Shown: positions 45,507 through 57,200 of the stretch, piece by piece
How positions within the stretch are numbered: position 1 is the first letter of the stretch
How the letters are laid out: every line of letters begins with the position of its first letter
Assembly: GCA_014281115.1 (NCBI GenBank)
Contig: JACONQ010000006.1
Location: 744,001 to 808,000, forward strand
DNA length: 64,000 nucleotides
Reading direction: 5' to 3'
From: Laburnicola sp. R22_1
Lineage: Eukaryota > Ascomycota > Dothideomycetes > Pleosporales > Didymosphaeriaceae
Notes under the pieces: model-generated
What the model saw: the letters and a program-made list of their open reading frames with translations, nothing else
Database searches by the model: none
Told to the model about the DNA's origin: nothing
Position numbers and translations under genes: made by a program

Positions 45507-45606
45507 TCTTGTTTAATTACTAAGCAGGAGGCTCTGCTTTTTTATTATATTATTTGAGATGAAAGCCTTTGTTATCCTACCCTAGATAGATAAAATAACG
45601 CCACAC
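45507..45606 (+). repeat. F2 retroposon-like repeat, 5'-truncated to 100 bp
   Basis: Flanked by the 12-bp direct repeat ATAGCTTTTATA (45,495-45,506 and 45,607-45,618). The body has AAGCAGGAGGCTCTGCTTTT, ATTTGAGATGAAAGCC and an AACGCCACAC end. Confidence 0.75.
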
Positions 45607-45724
45607 ATAGCTTTTATAATTAGGTTAATAGATACTTATATATTAATTTTATTATCTTTTAGTATACTTAGTCTATTTAATATAGTAGCTAAGTAGAAAA
45701 GAACTAAGAAATTATATATTAAAG

Positions 45725-46805
45725 ATCTTTATTGTGTTAAGATTCTAATCAAGGTCGAATCCGCACTATACACAGAGAGGAGTAAAATAGAAGGCACTAA
45801 AACTTAGCACCTAGCACACAGTGGTAGTAACAATAATTTTATTATTAACATTTTGTACGGCGGCATTGTTAATAGTAGTTAATAGATAGTCTGCCATTTG
45901 GCATAACTAAGTTACATATTATCTCTTAACTAGTGGACTATTAGAGAGCTGTAGTAGACCGCGGAGTTATAACTATGAGAGTAGTGTGGGCAATAGGACG
46001 CTTAACTATAGTTTAGTTGTCGTGCTTGCGACTTGGCAGCTATAGCGTAACTATGGTTTGCTGTACGCACAGCGTATAAAGTCTACCTCTTATAATATTA
46101 GTAACGCCTAGTATACTAAATCTTTATCTTTAACTTACACAATACTAAGTCTTTTAAATCTAACTCTTTATTATATATAGCAACGCAACACCTTTCTAGT
46201 GCCCTAAGATTGCGTTATCTAATACCCGCGGTTAGATAGCTATCAGAGAATTTAAAACTAGCATAGACAACTAGCTAGGTAATATTAGCTATCTAGCCTA
46301 CCTACTGCAAGATAAGGTTTAAGAGGCAGGGCTACTAGAGGACCAAATTAATTATAATTACACTATTCTAGAGGTTATATTTAATAATCTATTTAAGCTA
46401 TATATAAACTTTACGCAACTCTAAATTCTTAAGTGCTAGGTTATCCTTTTATACAAAGACCTAGGAAGAGATACAGCAATCTTTATAAGAAAACAATAGT
46501 ATCTTGCTATTATATTGCTAGCAAGGCTAGAGGATAGGTTAAGATATAGTAGTGGACGTTTATTAGAGGAGAAGTAGATATTTCTTATATATTGCTAGAG
46601 CGCGCGCGCATAGCTATAGTAAAAGAAGCTCCTAGCAGTAGTTAAGATTGTGTGGGCGTATAAGGACAATAAGGAGTAAGGGTAGTAGTAGCGGTGGGAG
46701 TACAGAGGAGATAGGCGGCGATAGTAAGATTCTAGAGGGGCGGTATATAGCTTACTAGTTGCGAGGGGAGATTTACTATAGCAGAGTAATAAAATAGTTA
46801 GGTTC
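45725..46805. other. Repeat-derived stretch with F7 end and a less mutated centre, unidentified
   Basis: The left end (45,725-45,850) is the reverse of the F7 repeat at 14,160-14,290. The centre (about 45,860-46,800) has GC-richer tracts (CGGCGGCATTG, GAGCGCGCGCGCATAG, AGGGGCGGTATATAG). Plus-strand protein-like tracts with stops occur from 46,240, including a charged Arg-rich end near 46,650-46,730. No family recognised. Confidence 0.4.
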
Positions 46806-46945
46806 GTTATTATTGTAATTATTATTATTATTATTGCTGCGAAAAATAATATTAAAGAAATTATTAATTACGTAACACGGTGGTTGGTTAAACAGCTAGC
46901 CTAGCATTACGTAACATCACGAATTAACTCCAGAGAAGAGAAGAA
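46806..46945. repeat. F3 repeat, reversed, with short (TTA)n
   Basis: A short interrupted TTA tract (46,806-46,836) precedes the least mutated F3 block: AATTACGTAACACGGTGGTT, AAACAGCCTAGCATTACGTA-like and AATTAACTCCAGAGAAG. Here the two ATTACGTAA words are clear. Confidence 0.65.
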
Positions 46946-46977
46946 ATTATATATATTAACTATTAAATTATCTATTA

Positions 46978-47067
46978 GTATATTATTATATATTAGAAAA
47001 AGAAATATTATAGACTTTTTAGTGTACAGTATAACGCTATAAGAAAAAGCTGTATATTATTATATAT
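46978..47067 (-). repeat. F1 terminal 58-bp unit with 16-bp flanking direct repeat
   Basis: The unit at 46,994-47,051 is the reverse of the last 58 bp of F1. The perfect repeat GTATATTATTATATAT flanks it (46,978-46,993 and 47,052-47,067). It is cut at the same internal F1 position as the unit at 62,223-62,280. Confidence 0.75.
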
Positions 47068-47368
47068 AGTTAAGATAGTGTTAGTTATAGACTAATATAC
47101 AGTCTTATATCTAGTATACTTATTTTACTTTTAATCTATAAAGTTAATATTATTATATATAACTATAGTATATAGATTTTATATATATATAACTATTTTT
47201 AGCTTAGTATAATAGTTTAAACTAATTAGGACTTTTTAAAAGTTCTTAGAAATAATTAACTTAGTAGTACGCTCCCCTTAAAGAAAAAAGCTAACTACAC
47301 TTTTAAATATACCTAGGACTTTATAAGACTTTTTAGAGCTTTATAAAACTTTAATATACCTTAATATA

Positions 47369-48505
47369 TATCGGCTTATTAAATACCTTTTTTAACCTTT
47401 TTTTAGTTTAAGATTAAAGTAGATTAAGATAGAAGGTTATATATACTATGTACGGCACCTAATTCTAATTAAAAACTAATCTTAAATCTTACCTAATAAT
47501 GCAATAATAGTTTAAGTCTTAAACTTACTCGCACTTTGCCTATACTCTATAAGCTTCCTACCTATATAAGGTTTACTTACAGCGTACACAGCATATCTAG
47601 CTTATTACTACTACTATTATTAGTTATTTATACTCGCGTCGCTACGTAGCGTAGTTACTTAGATAAGCTAACTTAACAGCGATAATAGCTAGGAGGATTT
47701 CGCGGATCTATATAACACTTTTACTATACTAGAGCTTATTAATAAAGACCTTATTATCCTCTTATATTCCCTACTAAAGAATTCTATTATTAATAAGAAG
47801 TAATTGCGTCTACTAGAGTAGGAATATAGTCTAGCTATTCTTTATAAACTAGATTAGCTGCTAGCCTAACTAGTATATATAGATAATATTATAAATAGTT
47901 AAGTATACCTATTTATTATGCTAAATAAATATTTTATAAATAAAACAAAACTCTAGCGTAGCTATATTAGTAGTAGCAGCGCAAATATTTAGCGTATACT
48001 TTTTAGTAATAGCAAGTACTTCTTTAGAGATAATATTAATGCCTAAATAGATAGTAGGACTTAAAGAGATAGTAGGAACTTTATTAAAGACAACCTTAAT
48101 ATAGTAATAGAGCAATAGTGTATCTAATATTTATTACCCTTATCCTACTTATAAGCATAGTAGTATATATCTATTAATATATTAACTTGTGTTATTTGTA
48201 ATAATCTAGATAGTAGGTTTGCAATAATTAGAATAGTAGAGGAAGAATAGCGTATAGTGTTGCTGTGCCTAAGTTTTATCCTTCTCTTAAAGTTCTAACT
48301 ATAGCCTTTTTATAAATTAACTTTGCATATAGGAGCTATGCGCGCTAAGACCGCTAAGTTTACTTAGTAGTTCGAATGCGCTTTTTTTATAATTACCTTT
48401 TTTATGCTTTTTTTAATTACTAAGGAGGAGGCTCTGCTTTTTTTTTATATTATTTAAGATGAAAGCCTTTCTCGTCCTACTCCTAGGTAGATTAATTAAC
48501 GCCAC
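47369..48505 (+). repeat. F2 retroposon-like repeat, full-length copy, 1,137 bp
   Basis: Bounded by the perfect 13-bp direct repeat ATACCTTAATATA (47,356-47,368 and 48,506-48,518). It runs from TATCGGCTTATTAAATACC to GATTAATTAACGCCAC. It has no LTR, inverted end or poly(A) tail. No frame is open for long. The terminal 250 bp are the part seen most often elsewhere in the window. Confidence 0.8.
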
Positions 48506-48548
48506 ATACCTTAATATACTTAGCTAACTTATATATAATTATATTTAT

Positions 48549-48958
48549 GTGGCGTTAATTAAATCTATCTAGAGATAAGACGACAAAGACTTTTATCTTA
48601 AATAACATAATAAAAAAAGCAGAGCCCCCTACTTAGTAATTAAAAAGAGCGTAAAAAAGGTAATCACAAAAAAAAGCGCATTCGAACTCGCTAAGCGAGT
48701 CTTAGCGTAAAGGCTCCTATAAACAAATTTTTATAAGGTGTGCTATATACAGCATAAGTGAACCTTATATTAGAACTAGAAGCTTATAGGTATTAGGAGG
48801 TGCGAGTAAGTTTAAACTATTATCACGTTGTTAGGTAGTGTTTAAGATTAGTCTTTAATTAGAATTAGGTGCTGTATATAGTATATAATAATTTTTAATC
48901 TTAATTTACTTTAACCTTAAACTAAAAAAAGGTTACAAAAGTATTTAGTAAGCTAATA
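48549..48958 (-). repeat. F2 copy with internal deletion, reversed
   Basis: Starts GTGGCGTTAATTAAATC (the F2 3' end reversed), runs through AAGCAGAGCCCCCTAC, ATTCGAACTCGCTAAGCGAG and GGCTCCTATAAAC. It then jumps to the F2 5' region (TAAACTATTATCACGTTG, TTAATTAGAATTAGGTGCTG) and ends at AAGTATTTAGTAAGCTAATA. About 700 bp of the middle is missing. The two F2 copies are tail-to-tail, 43 bp apart. Confidence 0.65.
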
Positions 48959-51170
48959 TATTTATATATTTATATAAATAGTAAATACTTAAGTCTATAA
49001 GTGTTTTAATAATATGCTAAGGAACCTTAGTCCCTATAAGATAAATATCTAAGGCTAAAGGTAGTAGATTTAATATTATTTTTATATAGAAGAAGTATAT
49101 AAAAGCTATTATTATAAATAATTATTTATTTAGTGTAGTGTATATGTGTGGCATTAAATTAACTCCCTAGGGGTAGCGCAATAAAGGCTTTTATCTTAAA
49201 TAACATAATAAAAAAATCAGAGCCTCCTACTTAGTAGTAGCGTTTATATTTTATATTTTATATAATATACTTAACCTATTTATATATTTAAAATAAGTAC
49301 AAACACTAAAGTATACTATACTAGGGTAATATTTTTTTATAGTATAGGCCCTATATATAAAATCTAATATTTTAATATCTATTTTAAAAGTAAATATTTT
49401 AAAAAAAGTCTACTTTATAAGTATATTTAACTTTGATAAATACTTTAAAATAGTAAAAAAGTATACTTATTTATATTAATACTATTACTAATATTACTTT
49501 AAGCTAGCTTTTTTACTACTTTTATAAACTTATTATATTATCTAGCTAAAGTTTTACATATTTAGTACTTAATTATTACATTAAAGTAATATATAATACT
49601 AACTTAGATATATAATAAATTCTACAAAGTTTACTAAAGAGACTAAAGTATTTTAACTACTATATTAAGTTTATTTAAGTTTATTTAAGGTCCTTACTAC
49701 TAGTATTACTTATACTTTTACATACCTTTTAAATATTAAGGTACTAGACTTAATTATAGTATACTATTAGAACTTCTTACTATATTTATAAATAATAGAG
49801 TAAAGATAAATAGGTTTTAATTATACTATAAAAAGAAGGGTAAAAATAGCTAAAATATAAGCATCTTTATAAAAAGGCTTATTACTAAGTTAGAAACTTT
49901 AAAAGCCCTAATTAGTAAACTATTATTATTCTTTTAGTTTATATTAGTATTAAAATAGTGAAAATAATTACTAACTTAGTTAAAGATATTATAAAATAGT
50001 GTAGTAAGTATAAATAGTAATAGCATTAAGGTTAGTATAGTTATTTAAATAGAATTTATAACTATAGTAGCAATTTAAAAAAGATTTATAAATATAGGTA
50101 GGCTTAGTAATATTATTATAGCTATAAAATAAGTATGAAATAATAGATTTTAGATTACTTTTAATATACAAAGTACTAAGTTAAAAATAGTTTTATTATT
50201 ATTATAATAGTAAATATAACCTTTATATATTACTATACTAAATTTCTTTAAATACTTTAGCTAATTTAACTTTATATAACTTCTAATTAGTTTAGAAATT
50301 TTTAAAACTTTTTTTTCTTTATATAATTAGCCTAGGAGTTTTTAGAAGTTTTTAGTACGACGCTAGTATATACTATATTAGAAAAAGTTTTAAGTAAGTA
50401 TAAGCACCTAGGACACCTAAGCGGCTCTAAGCACGCCTACGCACGCCTACGCACTAAATACGCTTAGAGCGCACTAGTAATACTACTTTTTCTTAGCGTG
50501 TATATATATAAGATTACGTAAGAATATACACCTATATTACTAGTGTATCTAGAGTATATAGAGCACCTATACTATTAAAATAATACTAATTAATTAGTAA
50601 ATAAAGCTCTTTAATTGGCTAGAATTTAAAAAAAGCTTAGTAAGCTGCTTACTAAGCTTTTAAAAAAGGATTTTTAAAGTATAAAGTTAAAGTCTCTTAC
50701 TAGATAGTAATTACTAGTTAATATAATAGTACTAATTACTAGCATATTATATAGAACTTCTACCTATTCCTAAATTCTAGATTTTAGTTTAAGAATAGAA
50801 AAAAATAGTTTTATAATTATTTAAAAGAATTAGATTAGGCGAAAATTAGTAGCTTAGAAAAGAACACTATTTTAAAAAGTTTAAACTTTAATAACTTTTT
50901 AAATACTTTGTTATTATTATAACTTTTTAAAAATTTATATAATAATTTATTAGTACTATGTTTTTATATAATAATATTACGTAATATATATAATAACTAG
51001 TAAAATAAAGAGTTTTTTATTAATTACTAACTAATTACGTAATAAAAATAGTATTTTAAAATTAAATAATTAAAGAGTAGTATTTTCTCTATAAAAATAT
51101 TAAAAAATTAAAATTATAGCTTTACTAGTAAACAAGTTATAAAGCTTTAAAAAAATTACTTATTTAGGCT
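48959..51170. other. AT-rich stretch, no gene seen
   Basis: The most AT-rich part of the window. Apart from an F2 3' fragment at about 49,147-49,232 (minus) and a GC-richer patch at 50,398-50,480 (CTAAGCACGCCTACGCACGC), I see nothing. Open frames here are 60 codons or less and low complexity. Confidence 0.6.
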
Positions 51171-51173
51171 ATT

Positions 51174-51300
51174 TATGCACATCTGCGCAAGTCTGCCCAT
51201 GTCTGTGCATCTCTAAGCATTTTTGTGCTAGTAAATTGCTTGTGCAAAAATGCGCACAAATGCGCAAGTCTGCGCACGTCTGCGCACGATTTGCATAGTT
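51174..51300. repeat. Degenerate ~10-bp minisatellite (TGCGCAAGTC-like) at the compartment edge
   Basis: Units such as TGCGCAAGTC, TGCGCACGTC, TGTGCATCTC and TGCGCACAAA recur, two blocks (51,178-51,225 and 51,265-51,293) being separated by AT-rich sequence. It lies where the AT-rich DNA ends. Confidence 0.65.
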
Positions 51301-51528
51301 GAGCAGAAAAACTTTCCTGATGTAGTAGGGCTTGAATTAGTTAGAGCGTCTAGCCTATAAGATAAAGCTAGAGGTTGTGTCGCATATCTAGTTGTCAGCA
51401 CCTGAGTTTGATTATCTATATAGTAACAAAGCGAATCTGTTTCGATATCTTCTTGTTATTAGCACCTTGAGTAGCTCGCAATTCTTCCTCCGCTGTTAAC
51501 CTAATTGTAAATTTGCACTTTGTCTATT

Positions 51529-53116
51529 ATGGTCCCTCCTCTTTATGTCTAGATTAGAACTACTTGGGCTCCTACCACTTAGGCAGATAAAGAGGTGAAA
51601 GCAGCCTTTGAAAAGCTATACGATGTGAGCAGAAGTGTCGTCCAGGAGACTCCAAAAGACGGGGCCAACTTGTTCATCCTTCACTCTAAGGGTTACTTTG
51701 GTATGTTTACTAGCAACTAGGAGCGATACAATGCTAACGAACTGATTAGATTTGCAGGCCTATGTGATGACTGGCAAGGACTTTCCCACGAACAACGCTG
51801 AATTTAACGAGAAGGCTCCCGAGGCAGCCTTTGCCAAGTTGAACATGATCGACGGGGAGATTTATGGCGTAAGTGGTGCTTCTTTTTCTTTTCGCCGTCA
51901 CTGACCATTCCCGTTTAGAAAACCCGAACCACCTTGACCGCAATCGGAAAGACTTGCCATGACTACCACGCCAATCACCTGAGCGAGCTAGGTAATTAGC
52001 ATCCTGTTTCCGAAGCGAAATCATCCAGACTAATTTTCTTTCCTTGTCTTGTAGTCACCGCTGCGCAGGAAGCAATGCACTACAGCGACAATGCTACGTT
52101 GTGGCTCTCGGAGATGGAAGGGATCAATCTGAGACACCAGCTGGAGATCTTGCTCGATCCCAAGTACGAGACAGCCGCTGACCAGGACACTGCATATGAC
52201 AATGCAAAAGAAGCTGCACAGGCTGATCTCGATGTGCTGAAGACCGAGGCTACGGAGAAACAAGACACAGTGAAGAAGATTCTGGAAGAGCTGATACGAG
52301 TAAGCTACACTCATCATATGCCGTGGGACTGTCACTAACAATAGTATTAGTTCAATGAGAACACCTTGGTGCACCAGGTTGGGCTCCAATTCCTCCAGCA
52401 ACAGTACCAAGATGGACCGGCTGCGAACCCACAGAACATGACAACACCGTATCTTACCTATCTCAACGAAAACTTGGCAAAGGCAAAGAAGGACTTTTCT
52501 GGATCTGTTCCAAGAGTACAATGATGCACACGATGCATGGGTGCGTGACTCACACGCAGTCTCTATTAAACTTGCGCAAGGCTAACGAGTTCCAGACCGA
52601 TGCAAGAAAACAGGCTATCGGCGCGGCGTTCGGTGGGGCAATTGGATGGGTCTTCATGATTATAAAAGGCAAGGAAGCAGTCGAGTTGCGCGATGCGTAC
52701 ATTGAGCTGGCGAAAGAAATCAGCAATCTGTACCACGAAAACAGAGAACAGGCTGACCTCATCAATCTTGTGGGCCAGCTCATGACCCAATGTGACGGCA
52801 TTGAGGAAAAGATGACAGCTGCAATCACGGCGATGACGGAGCTACACCAGCTGTTCAGCGCGCAGTCCGATTGCTATGATAAGATCAAGACATACATCAG
52901 TGGCATGAGCGCTGGGACGACGTTGGCTGGGCTGACCAACAGGAGTCTTTTCATCTTGAATAACCTGGATAGCACCATCGAAAAGCTCAAAGAGGTAAGT
53001 GGCTCGTTGATACTCGAACGCAGAGAATGTTGGCTAACTACTCTTGCACTCAGCTCAAGAGCGTGGCGGAGGAATTTGTCCAAAGCATTACAACTCAGAC
53101 TTCGTTCGCAGAGTGA
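51529..53116 (+). pseudogene. Helical pore-forming-like protein gene, seven exons, damaged
   Basis: Exons: 51,529-51,700, 51,750-51,868, 51,919-51,991, 52,055-52,299, 52,351-52,540, 52,596-52,994 and 53,054-53,116. All six introns are 49-63 bp with GT-AG ends, and most have CTAAC/CTAAT-like branch sites. The model would give about 419 residues. The protein is almost wholly helical and charged, with no signal peptide. One 17-residue hydrophobic segment (AIGAAFGGAIGWVFMII, from 52,612) lies between long amphipathic helices, and an early LQAYVMTGKDFPT segment is present. This layout recalls alpha-helical pore-forming proteins of the XaxA/ClyA type; that is inference. Damage: TAG at 51,550-51,552 and 51,580-51,582, probably from CAG, and an extra T in the run at 52,495-52,498 that shifts the frame. 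A different upstream exon spliced to 51,583 would avoid the stops. It lies at the compartment edge, so RIP leakage is likely. Confidence 0.65.
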
Positions 53117-54224
53117 ATATTTCACTTGGCATGTCCAACAGCGTCGACAGAGTCACAGAGGGGGCGGGTGTGTGTATGGAATGGCGGTCATGGCGTCTAC
53201 GTAAAATGGACGTTGATGGTTAAAATCATATCTTTTTTGGTGTGGATGTCGTACCAAGATCTGCTTTTCGTGTTCAATGAAAAACGTTTGTAATATAATG
53301 CTGGCCCCCGACCTTACTGGTCTTGGGATGCAAGAAGGGGCGTACTCGCTCGAAGGTTGTGTAGCAGTGAACATGTACGTTTCCCCGATGGATCCCCGTC
53401 TTACAACTCAATAGCCCTGTTTTCAGAATTGAATTACGGGTCATTAAAGATGGGGTTCAACTTGGGTGCGCTTCCTGTCATATATAAAGTCTATGTATAT
53501 TCTAGGCCTGTGGACGACAGAATGCGATGCTAGTGAATCCCTAGGCGGGGGCGGAGCAACAACACGCTCCACTCAACCTGCCTGCCTACGCATGAGTTTT
53601 TATCGCGTTGCGCAGCAGGAATAAGATGGCCAAACGCGCCTCTAGAATGCAAACCAAACGAATATGACAAAGGTGACGTAGGAGTAGTACAATGCGATGT
53701 GCAGAAAACAGAGACCTCGCCGGGAAAATGCCGAGGCGCCAAAACATGAATTGCAAGGAGGTCAACGATGCACCCAAAAATATAATAATGCAAACAAATG
53801 CAACGTGAGTGAAAATGAACATCGGACGATTCAGTAGTGGTACAGGGTAATAGAAACGAAAGAGGAAGAAGAAGCAGAAGCGTAAGACGAGGGTATCCCA
53901 TAAAATCCATATCCATCGTTTCCCGTCATGCCATATATCATGCCGTATGTGCCGTTTTGGGCCACGCTATGCCGATGCACTATCCAACAGTAGCGGGTAA
54001 GCGAACGTGTTAAAGAAAACAAGAAGGAATGAAGCCGAAGCCGAGACGAAGTGAAAATCAAACGATGAACAAAAGGAACGAGGAAGCATGCCAAGATGCA
54101 ATGCTCCCCAAGTGAGAAAAAAGAGCCGACATGGTGCGCTCTAAGCGCTGCAGTCGGAGAAAGAGGCCATAGACGCAGAAGACGAGATAGCCAAGGACAG
54201 GTGCGCTACGCATCCTGGGGTGAC
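53117..54224. other. Intergenic region between convergent genes
   Basis: Shared 3' flank of the plus-strand gene ending at 53,116 and the minus-strand regulator ending at 54,225. Composition is balanced. The minus-strand open frames at 53,530-53,916 and 53,586-53,822 overlap in different frames and show no conserved features. Confidence 0.6.
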
Positions 54225-57200
54225 TCAGAAGCCCCAGCCTTCCCATCCGCGGCTCATTATTTTTTCCAAAACGCCGATGACACCATCGAGGAGTTCACCA
54301 AAACCGTCGCCACCTCCACCAGTCCCAGTAAGACCGATATGGAGCGCCGAGCCGATAACGCTGTCTCTCCCCTCAGCAACTCCATTCCTGAGCCTCATCT
54401 TCACCCAGCGCATCAGGGCCATACAACCCTGCTGCCACTGTGCTATATCGTGCGGCCACTGCGCCACGACCTCCAGCAAGTCGAGCTCCTTGAGCTCCAT
54501 TTTCGCGGTGCTAAGGAAGTTGCCGCAGACTATCGCGACTTCTGAGGATTGCATGCTGGTCGTAGAGGGGGAGGATGGAGAGCTTGTCGGATGTGAGGCT
54601 AGGAGGCCAAGTGTGGCAGAATTTCCAGGGCTGGGAGTACTACCACGAGGGCTTCTCGAGAAATAGGCTTGTGTAGAAGGATAGTTGGTTGGGAGGAGAG
54701 GAGAATGTGTTTGGTAGTGATGAGGTTGTATTGGCACTTGGGATGCGTTGACGCGGGTGGTCGCCGCCACAGTAGCTGCCCAGATTGTAAGGACTGCGAA
54801 ATAAAGACCCATATCGGCACCCAACTCGAGCCGGAGAGCAGGAGCTGGGGTTGTCACAGCATGCTGCAGGATCTCGATAGCAAGCTTCAAGGCCTCCCTC
54901 ATAGGCTGGCATTGGGTCTCAAACCCTGCGGCCCATAGTTTCAGAGTCGCCTTGTAGTTGGAGAAAATCTGAGCCGAAGGCACCTTCTCCGACAAGATCC
55001 AGCTTTCGCCGGAAATAGCGAGCAGGGCGCGAACGGGAACAAACCGGAGAAGTTTTGCGGTGAGGAGTTGGTGGCTGATTACTGGAGAGCTGTTGAGAAG
55101 ATGGTCGATGGCTGGTGAAGCGAGATAAGGAGTGGGGTTGTCGAAGTGGTTGTAGTGGGCCGCGATGAGCAGAGAGGATTGAAATGCATCGAAGGGGTGC
55201 ATAGTTGTTTCTGGAGATATTTGATATACAAATGTCGCTTGGTGGGATTGCTGCTGAGCAGCCGCGGCCATGGCCCAATCCGATGGAGTAGTTGCTTCCC
55301 ATAGGTCTGAGTGGGCCGGTACAGGTAGGTCCAAACCTGAGCAGCTGATTAAAGAGTGTTGCGAGTTGCGAGCTAAGAACGTGGCCTGTTGATACTCGAG
55401 GATATAGCAACAGAGAAGCAGACGCTGTTGAGTGGAGAGCTCGATCCACTGCTCCCATCGCTTATACGTGGAGTCTTCTGGCTGTACGAGGGCAGAGACG
55501 CTGTCGCCAATATTGGAGGTCACTTCCAGGAGGCTTTCACAAAGCTGGATAGTGTTAGAAGATATCCCATGTGGGGCTGTGTGGTCTCTTCGTACCTTAT
55601 TGTAAAGCGTCTCGAACCGCGAAGACAAAGTCTTCGCCGCGCGACGAGCTCGGTACTGTGACAGAACCTCAACGAGAAACAGGGCCTGCCAATCGCAAAT
55701 GCGATCTGCTTCAGACATTATATCCAGCTCTCTCTGTTTGCTGTCAGTTGGCCCTATTGTCATGCTTCGGGAGGCCATACCTTATCGAGTAACTTCATGC
55801 ATCGGTCATGCAGTATGCGTGACTTGCGCTTGACACTGGCATCGTTCGAATATTGCCCGCCAATGGCGATCATGGCAGCCTGAAGCATCGGCGACCGAGT
55901 TACGCTCGCAATGGTAGCTCGATGAATGATAGGGTAGGTGGGGTCAAAGTATCTCCAGTAATTGTTCAGATATTGTTCAAATGGATACGTGTGTGTGAGT
56001 TGGTCCATACCGTAGGACTCTTCTGGGAAGAGGAACGCTTGTTCTTCTTCGTCTCTCTGTACCATAGTCTTGGGCCCGAAGTGCCCAAAGCTCGTCATTG
56101 GATCCACTCCAGCAGGCATGGGCATGCTCGTCATAGGATACGAGGTAGTCATGTATGCCAGGTTCGATGGAGCCGGACTCTTCTCGGTGGAGTTCCACGT
56201 GTATGCCATGGTAGAGGTTGCCGACGTTGGCGACCTTGATGGATATGCCCAGGCGGGCTCGATATAAGACGCGTTGGAGGAGGCGCGCGTGCGATTGGAG
56301 CCAGTCCCGTAAGGGGGGTTCGCAAACATATTTGCGTATTCGTGGGGGATGGGAATAGGCGAAGCATAATCGCTCGATGATGAGTAGTGATTGGGCGAAT
56401 GGTTGAAAGGATCGTTCCAAGCAATGTTGGTTTGTAGATCGTCCATTAGTACGGGAACAGCCCCGGAGTTTTGGCGAGCAGGGAAGTTTTGGCTCTTGAC
56501 ACGGCTGCAGACAAATGTCAGCCAATGCGATATCCCAGAGCGTGTCGCAAATGGAGAAGGAAGGAAAGCCATGACATTCAAGGTATTATAAAAACTCACT
56601 GGAAACTGGAAATGGACTTTGAGTTCGGAGAAGAATCAAGAAAAGGACCAAATGTAGCGGAAGGAAGACGAGGAGTACGAAACGGATTGGGGGTATACCT
56701 TGTGTCTGTAGTGGATGCTGGTATAGGAGTAACTGGCTGCGTATAGTATTGCTCGGGTTGAGAAAGTGCTGTCACTATTGGGGGAGGTAATGTAACAGAT
56801 GTAGAAACCTGCATCTCTGGCTCTGCGGTGCTTGCGGGGCTGAATATTTGTGGAGAGTCGTTGCTCGGCTCGTTGCTGTAGTTGTTTAGCACGTGCAATT
56901 TTTGAGTGGCTTGCGGAATGCTTACTGTCGCTCTTGGTGTCGTTGCAGGAGGTCAAGTCTGTAGAATGGCTTCCCACATCCTGGAAAATCACAACGCAAT
57001 GCCTCCTGTGCATGATTTCTCTGATGTCGCCTGCGTCAAAAGTTACTAAAGTTTGTTTGCAAAAGGAAAAGAGTCGTGCACATACCTCAGGTGCTCGGCT
57101 CTGGTGTATGACTAGACAAGCAGTCAGTACGTGCCCCGTCCAAGTAGTGTGATGGGAATAGACATGTTTGCGAATGACGAGCTCTGCAGAACACGCGTCC

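Noticed and set aside
54096..55792. Several plus-strand open frames of 73-149 codons opposite the regulator's last exons
   Set aside because: These are antisense shadows of a well supported coding exon.
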